The translations under genes were made by a program, and so were the position numbers. From NCBI GenBank assembly GCA_961205875.1, contig OY540816.1, forward strand, positions 11,542,701 through 11,606,700: a stretch of DNA of 64,000 nucleotides. The letters run 5' to 3'. This DNA is from Sialis fuliginosa. Lineage: Eukaryota > Arthropoda > Insecta > Megaloptera > Sialidae. A model generated the notes under the pieces. It saw nothing but the letters and a program-made list of their open reading frames with translations, was not told the DNA's origin and did no database searches. Below, piece after piece: positions 61,201 to 64,000 of this stretch (its first letter is position 1; every line of letters begins with the position of its first letter).

Positions 61201-63659
61201 GGGATTTCATCGTAATGCACTTCGCATTAACATTTAAAAAAGCGTCGTCAGTTAAAATATGGTTAAAACGCCTGAGACGAAGAGATGGAAAACAAAAGAA
61301 ACGTGATTCGTGGGATATAAAAGAGATGAAATATTTTTGAGATTTCTTGTTGGCACACCATCGAACTTATAGCGTATTTCAAATCGGAATTATAATTCCA
61401 GCTGACATCACTTATTCTCGTATGTGTAAACACCACCACTTGAAACGGTTTTATTACATCGGTTATAGTTAAACCGGAATAAAAGCGCTGTGTAAACGTA
61501 CTCTATATAAGCTTCGATCGATGGTGTGCATATGTTATTTTTAATTTCCTTACCTGTTGTAGTCAGGCAAAACTTTGGCAAATTCCTTGTAAATATCATA
61601 CATGTATTGATTCGTATCCGGAGCTAGAAAAGTCATTAATCTACTTATTAGAAAATCATTTAACATTTCACCATCTTGTTTTGATATAAGTGAAAATATA
61701 TTAATAAATTGATTAATATTTGGTATGTATACTTCAGTGCTATTAGTAATTGTTATATTAGTATTCTTAAAAATCTTTTGTAAAAATGATAACCAGTTTA
61801 TCTAGAAAAAATCAATAAATAAAATATTTTTCCCAAGTTGTCTTTTATAAATAAGTAAATTTTTATACCATTGGTTCATAATTTGATCCCAGTTTATCAA
61901 TTGTCCATTTTTGGAAATCTGCAATAGTAATTTTTTGATATACATTTGGAATTTCATCCTCCTAAAATATTTAATTTTATTTATATAATTTATTCCCACT
62001 AAAATTATTGAATTTCACATACATGAGTTTTTTCAGATTTGAAAGCGTTCATAAAATTTACAATCTCTTTAACTCTTTCTTTGATTTCTTCGTCAGGTTT
62101 GCAAAAGTCTCTAAATTTCAAGGCAACATTGGGAATGTTAGTTTCTGAAATTATAATATCACCACATATGTCTACAAATGCATTTCTTCTTTCTGTTCTT
62201 CGAATTAAATCTGCTTGTACTGGGTAAGAACATGATTTTAAGGCAGTTGCAATTTTAAACAAATATGTTTCATAGGATGAATCGAGGGTATTATTAATTT
62301 GATTTGGTAAAGGTAAAGAATCTTTTGATATCTAAAATAACAAAGTGCTATTAATAATGTACATATTTCGACCCTACCAATAAACAATAAGGTCTTATTC
62401 GCTATGGTCAGTGACCACTCTGCCACCTATCGGATAAAACTTTAACCCTTCTGAAGTTCCCAAACAGAGATTTGAATACAAATTAAGATTTCTATTATTC
62501 ATATTATTTATCGTTCAATGTAAATGTACTATTAAAAACGTCATTGGGAGTAAAGTGTTTACAGCAAACATAAATTTTTTTATAATTAATGGAGGTTAAG
62601 TTTAAATGTTTCACCCTTATTTCTTTGACAGCTGCATTTTTTGTAACAGATGAAAAAATAATGTTTTATTGGATGAATTATTGTCACAATTTGGTACAGC
62701 ACAATATTATAGTTATTCTTTTATTCTTGATTGCATTTTAATAATTTTAATTGCTTCTTTACATAATTTTTACTTTATATTTAAAAATTTCAAATGGCTT
62801 TTTAGGAACTTCAGAAGGATTCAAGTTTTATCCGATAGGTAGCAGAGTGGTCACTGACCATAGCAAATAAGATTCACGTACATAAATCATTGTTTCATTT
62901 GCATTGAATAGATATGGTTTTATTTGGATGTCGATGAAAAAAGATATTCCGTATTCAGAAATCATATCAGCTACTTTATCCCAACTGAAAGTTTTATTTG
63001 CTGTATCAGAAATTATCGGCCATCCACCAAGTTCTGAAATGGCTGTTTTTAGTGGATCTAGATCTATTTCTTGTAAAGTATCTGTGTCCATACAAGCTTT
63101 ATATATCTGTTGCGCTTTTTGCACGGCTTCAGATTCGTCATTTGTGGCATTGTCGTTTAGTATGTCTGAAAATTTGCATTAATAAAATTATGACATTGAT
63201 ATGAATTATATTATTTCAAATGGAAATGTAGTGAAATTTATTTAACCGACCACTTTTCCTATACGACCTAGCTCTTCTTTATATGAAAAGTATTTCATGA
63301 AACCATTGATGTTTTTTATATAACTTTTCCGCAAAAAATATTTTTTTTAGCAATCAGCTAGTCGGTTTGGAAAAGTTATATCGTATTTTAGTTTTTATCC
63401 AAAAATAAATGTTTTTGAGGTAATTCGGAAAGAATATTTTACTTAACTATAAGCTACTTATTACAAATAATAAGTTAATAATTTAATAATTACCTACCAT
63501 AAGATATTTGATTTATTGAATCTTGTAAAATCTGAAATCCATCCCATATCTTTTTTCCTTCTGGTAATGGATGGATTTTAGGAAAGTTTCCACACGAAAA
63601 TTCATAAAAATTGTTACAAGGGTCCGCTGATAAGTTGAGGTAATTTAATTCGGGAATGG
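55077..63659 (-). CDS. M13 (neprilysin-like) family protein with lost catalytic residues, 5' partial
   Basis: Twelve minus-strand exons join in frame into 709 codons plus TAA (55077-55079). The N-terminal domain starts with [31 protein letters not shown] and a [16 protein letters not shown] block follow. The catalytic domain keeps the family's Cys pattern, WW after the zinc site, NIADN, the [10 protein letters not shown] block and MNPENKC. The active site is destroyed: the HExxH position reads QEIFY, ENIADNGG reads ANIADNIG, VHxPGxFR reads TQAPNQFR, and NAF(Y) reads NLFY. It cannot bind catalytic zinc in the normal way, so it is best called a pseudopeptidase (inference). All twelve exons lack frameshifts and stops and have GT-AG junctions, so this is not a decayed gene. 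Several N-glycosylation sequons (NAT, NKT, NET, NIT, NST) suit an extracellular protein. The cytoplasmic/membrane N-terminus lies beyond 63659, so type II membrane versus secreted form is undecided. It lies antisense to Galpha-o. Confidence 0.92.
55812..55851. repeat. Dispersed repeat A (copy 3, partial)
   Basis: TTTCGACGTAGCTAACATGC followed by CACTTGTATTGAATCACATA, nearly identical to part of the copy at 24852. It sits 16 bp from the donor of M13-like exon 11. Confidence 0.6.
55868..56032 (-). CDS. M13-like exon 11 (degenerate third zinc ligand)
   Basis: 165 nt, acceptor TGTGCACAG, donor GTAATT. It encodes [20 protein letters not shown], where active enzymes have ...TLGENIADNGG; the zinc-binding Glu is Ala, while the Asp three residues after the Asn is kept. 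[12 protein letters not shown] ends the exon. Confidence 0.93.
56467..57978. mobile_element. Large inverted-repeat element filling an M13-gene intron
   Basis: The left end AAAGGTCCAGTTACACAACA and GTGCCGTGTCAGTACAGTGC match the complement of the right end (AAAGCCTGGAGTGGTTACAC, GTGTCGTGTCAGTACAATTT). The right end lies about 31 bp from exon 10. The element contains a second complete element at 56555-57195. No coding frame and no clear target duplication. Confidence 0.6.
56555..57195. mobile_element. Harbinger-like MITE nested in the 56467-57978 element
   Basis: The ends are AGATGGCTACACACGTAACT and, reversed, AGGTGGCTACATACGTAACT, with TTA on both sides (56552-56554 and 57196-57198). The arms continue with AAACTTGNNAAG, GCATGATCCAT and TTTTTGTACAAGCA. 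The interior is rich in TTGTACAAGC words. No transposase. Confidence 0.72.
58010..58208 (-). CDS. M13-like exon 10 (degenerate zinc site)
   Basis: 199 nt, acceptor ATTTTACAG, donor GTGAAT. It encodes [20 protein letters not shown], where active enzymes have G-x-V-I-G-H-E-I-T-H-G-F-D-D. Both zinc histidines are replaced (Gln, Tyr); the catalytic Glu is kept. [21 protein letters not shown] and PNLNVP follow. The donor is placed so that PNLNVP joins VNG of the next exon, as in the family; an alternative read-through would stop soon after. Confidence 0.92.
58527..58575 (-). CDS. M13-like exon 9
   Basis: 49 nt, acceptor TTTTTCAG, donor GTAAGT. It encodes [15 protein letters not shown], equivalent to FPAGILQPPFF of active members, but with AG replaced by VS. 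Confidence 0.9.
58642..58700 (-). CDS. M13-like exon 8 (substrate-binding loop)
   Basis: 59 nt, acceptor ATTTTCAG, donor GTGAGT. It encodes [19 protein letters not shown]. The family's substrate-binding NA(F/Y)Y motif is present as NLFY: Asn kept, Ala replaced by Leu. Confidence 0.9.
58818..59088. mobile_element. Mariner-like MITE, TTAGGGTGTGT ends
   Basis: The left end TTAGGGTGTGTAAAAAAATG and the right end reversed TTAGGGTGTGTCAAAAAAAT are matched. It lies in the intron between exons 8 and 7 of the M13-like gene. The boundary is uncertain by a few bases. Confidence 0.6.
59127..59407 (-). CDS. M13-like exon 7
   Basis: 281 nt, acceptor TCTTATTAG, donor GTAAGT. It encodes [20 protein letters not shown] (family xWMDxxTKxxAxxKxxxI), then HAYPDFI and an acidic helix, ending LNEPRNRRE. 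Confidence 0.93.
59488..59596 (-). CDS. M13-like exon 6
   Basis: 109 nt, acceptor ACTTTGTAG, donor GTAAAT. It encodes [20 protein letters not shown] and [16 protein letters not shown], the family's C-x-n-P-x-(A/G)-x(n)-YxxKYF region. Confidence 0.9.
59715..60145. mobile_element. Inverted-repeat element in M13-gene intron 5
   Basis: The left arm TTTGTTAAAAAAAACCCATG, CAAACGAGCTGTTTTA, ATAGAGCAAAAGAAA is mirrored at 60080-60145 (TTTCGCTCTACTGCTAAAAT, GGCTCGTTTGAGGACATGGG). No frame is open across it. Confidence 0.55.
60214..60291. repeat. Short hairpin, 28-nt arms
   Basis: GTTTCCACCAAAAAGACAAA followed by ACAGCAAC pairs with GTTGCTGTTTTGTCATTTTG followed by GTGTAAAC across a 22-nt loop. Probably a small foldback element. 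Confidence 0.6.
60668..60884. mobile_element. Harbinger-like MITE, TGCCCGG family (copy 7)
   Basis: The left end TGCCCGGTATTATAAAGAAT follows TAA (60665-60667). The right end TCTTTATAATACCAGGTA is followed by TAC, so the duplication is imperfect. CACATGCGTAGCAAG in the middle corresponds to the family's GCGCATGCGTCAAG block. Confidence 0.7.
60950..61503. mobile_element. 554-bp MITE with ~56-bp near-perfect inverted repeats
   Basis: The ends are GAGTACGTTTACACAGCGCT and continue TTTATTCCGRTTTAACTATAACCGATGTAATAAAAC, with a single difference between arms. TAT (or TA) flanks both sides (60947-60949 and 61504-61506). It lies only about 50 bp from exon 5 of the M13-like gene. Near-identical arms suggest recent activity. 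Confidence 0.75.
61554..61801 (-). CDS. M13-like exon 5
   Basis: 248 nt, acceptor TTTTTCTAG, donor GTAAGG. It begins [13 protein letters not shown] (family INWxxFL), continues with the [16 protein letters not shown] and [13 protein letters not shown] segments, and ends YNR with a split codon. Confidence 0.9.
61869..61961 (-). CDS. M13-like exon 4
   Basis: 93 nt, acceptor AATATTTTAG, donor GTATAA. It encodes [20 protein letters not shown] followed by [11 protein letters not shown], corresponding to the YNKMTLAEL-like segment of M13 proteins. Confidence 0.88.
62023..62331 (-). CDS. M13-like exon 3
   Basis: 309 nt, phase 0 at both ends, acceptor TTATTTTAG, donor GTATGT. It encodes [20 protein letters not shown] and a long helical region ending [12 protein letters not shown]. 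The short LP motif resembles the family's DQPGLGLP loop. Confidence 0.9.
62393..62872. mobile_element. MITE with ~70-bp inverted repeats abutting an exon
   Basis: The left arm TCTTATTCGCTATGGTCAGT, GACCACTCTGCCACCTATCG, GATAAAACTTTAACCCTTCT is matched by the complement of the right arm with few changes. The right end lies 10 bp from M13-like exon 2 and 4 bp from its donor dinucleotide. Flanks do not show a clear duplication. Confidence 0.72.
62882..63165 (-). CDS. M13-like exon 2
   Basis: 284 nt, acceptor AATTTTCAG, donor GTACGT. It encodes [20 protein letters not shown] and the ISELGGWPI motif, a hallmark of the M13 N-terminal domain. It ends at [13 protein letters not shown] ends about 10 bp from its donor. 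Confidence 0.93.
63498..63659 (-). CDS. M13-like exon 1 (first visible)
   Basis: 162 nt, acceptor TTGTTTAG, donor GTAGGT. It encodes [20 protein letters not shown] and [20 protein letters not shown], the conserved start of the M13 ectodomain, whose DPCxxFYxxxCG cysteines form disulfides in the family. The first two bases complete a codon from an unseen upstream exon that should carry the membrane or signal segment. Confidence 0.92.
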
Positions 63660-64000
63660 CTAAACAATAGTACAGTACAATAAAATTATTATATTTTTAA
63701 GCGGTAATAATTTATTTTTCTGATAAAATGGAGACTCCTACATTTTGTTAATTTAACAGTTAAGAATACAAAAAATATATCTAATTTTATATTTATTAAA
63801 TTAACACTCCCTCTGTTCCGATTTGCATTCAACGTAAAGAATTATTAAAAATAAATTATGTTGTTAATTAAACACATTTTTTATATAGTTTATATTTCTC
63901 TTAAATTATTATTTTCTAAAAAAGTCTTTTTATTAAAGATATTTGATTTTTTCTAGCCAAAAACAGTAATAACAAATCGGAACAGTATTTCGGAACAGAG
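63660..64000. other. Intron upstream of first visible M13-like exon; partial MITE
   Basis: No exon with a membrane or signal segment is seen. From about 63805 the sequence CACTCCCTCTGTTCCGATTT is mirrored at 63974-64000 (CAAATCGGAACAGTATTTCG, GAACAGAG), so a MITE with CTCCCTCTGTTCCG ends probably fills the right edge, possibly cut by it. Confidence 0.5.

Noticed and set aside
62039..63204. Plus-strand frames of 62-92 codons
   Set aside because: Antisense shadows of M13-like exons 2 and 3.

Overview
The window is strongly AT-rich eukaryotic nuclear DNA with short conserved exons, GT-AG introns and very many small transposable elements. The proteins are insect-like: a RanBPM scaffold, a Go-type G-protein alpha subunit and an M13 (neprilysin-like) protein. 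The AT content and MITE load would suit a hemipteran such as an aphid relative, but I cannot fix the order from sequence alone.

Layout. (1) About 2.77-7.9 kb, plus strand: the last eight coding exons of RanBPM (RANBP9/10 orthologue), covering most of SPRY, LisH, CTLH and the CRA region to the stop. The 5' exon or exons lie outside the window. (2) About 7.9-20.6 kb: gene-poor DNA with a mariner-like MITE, a Harbinger-like MITE and other repeats. (3) About 20.6-52.2 kb, plus strand: the 5' part of the Galpha-o gene. Two alternative first coding exons (21045-21162 and 34381-34510) end in the same phase and both fit the 43-nt P-loop exon 2 at 52202-52244. No later Galpha-o exon was recognised. 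(4) 55.08-63.66 kb, minus strand: twelve exons (709 codons plus stop) of an M13-family protein, complete except for its N-terminal cytoplasmic/membrane exon(s). If Galpha-o exon 3 lies beyond the right edge, this gene is nested antisense in Galpha-o intron 2.

The M13 protein keeps an intact reading frame, clean splice sites and the structural cysteines, but has lost both HExxH histidines, the third zinc ligand (ENIAD-type Glu) and the transition-state His. It is best described as a pseudopeptidase.

The second Galpha-o first exon reads [16 protein letters not shown] instead of MGCxxSAEERAA. It has four extra residues, so the myristoylation glycine is kept but the cysteine next to it is displaced.

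The introns are packed with non-autonomous DNA transposons whose ends and target duplications can be read directly: Harbinger-like elements (TAA/TTA duplications), hAT-like elements (8-bp duplications), a pogo-like element (TA), mariner-like MITEs, a decayed mariner transposase, nested insertions and several long perfect-looking hairpins. All protein-family statements are from recognition of motifs by eye; no database search was made.
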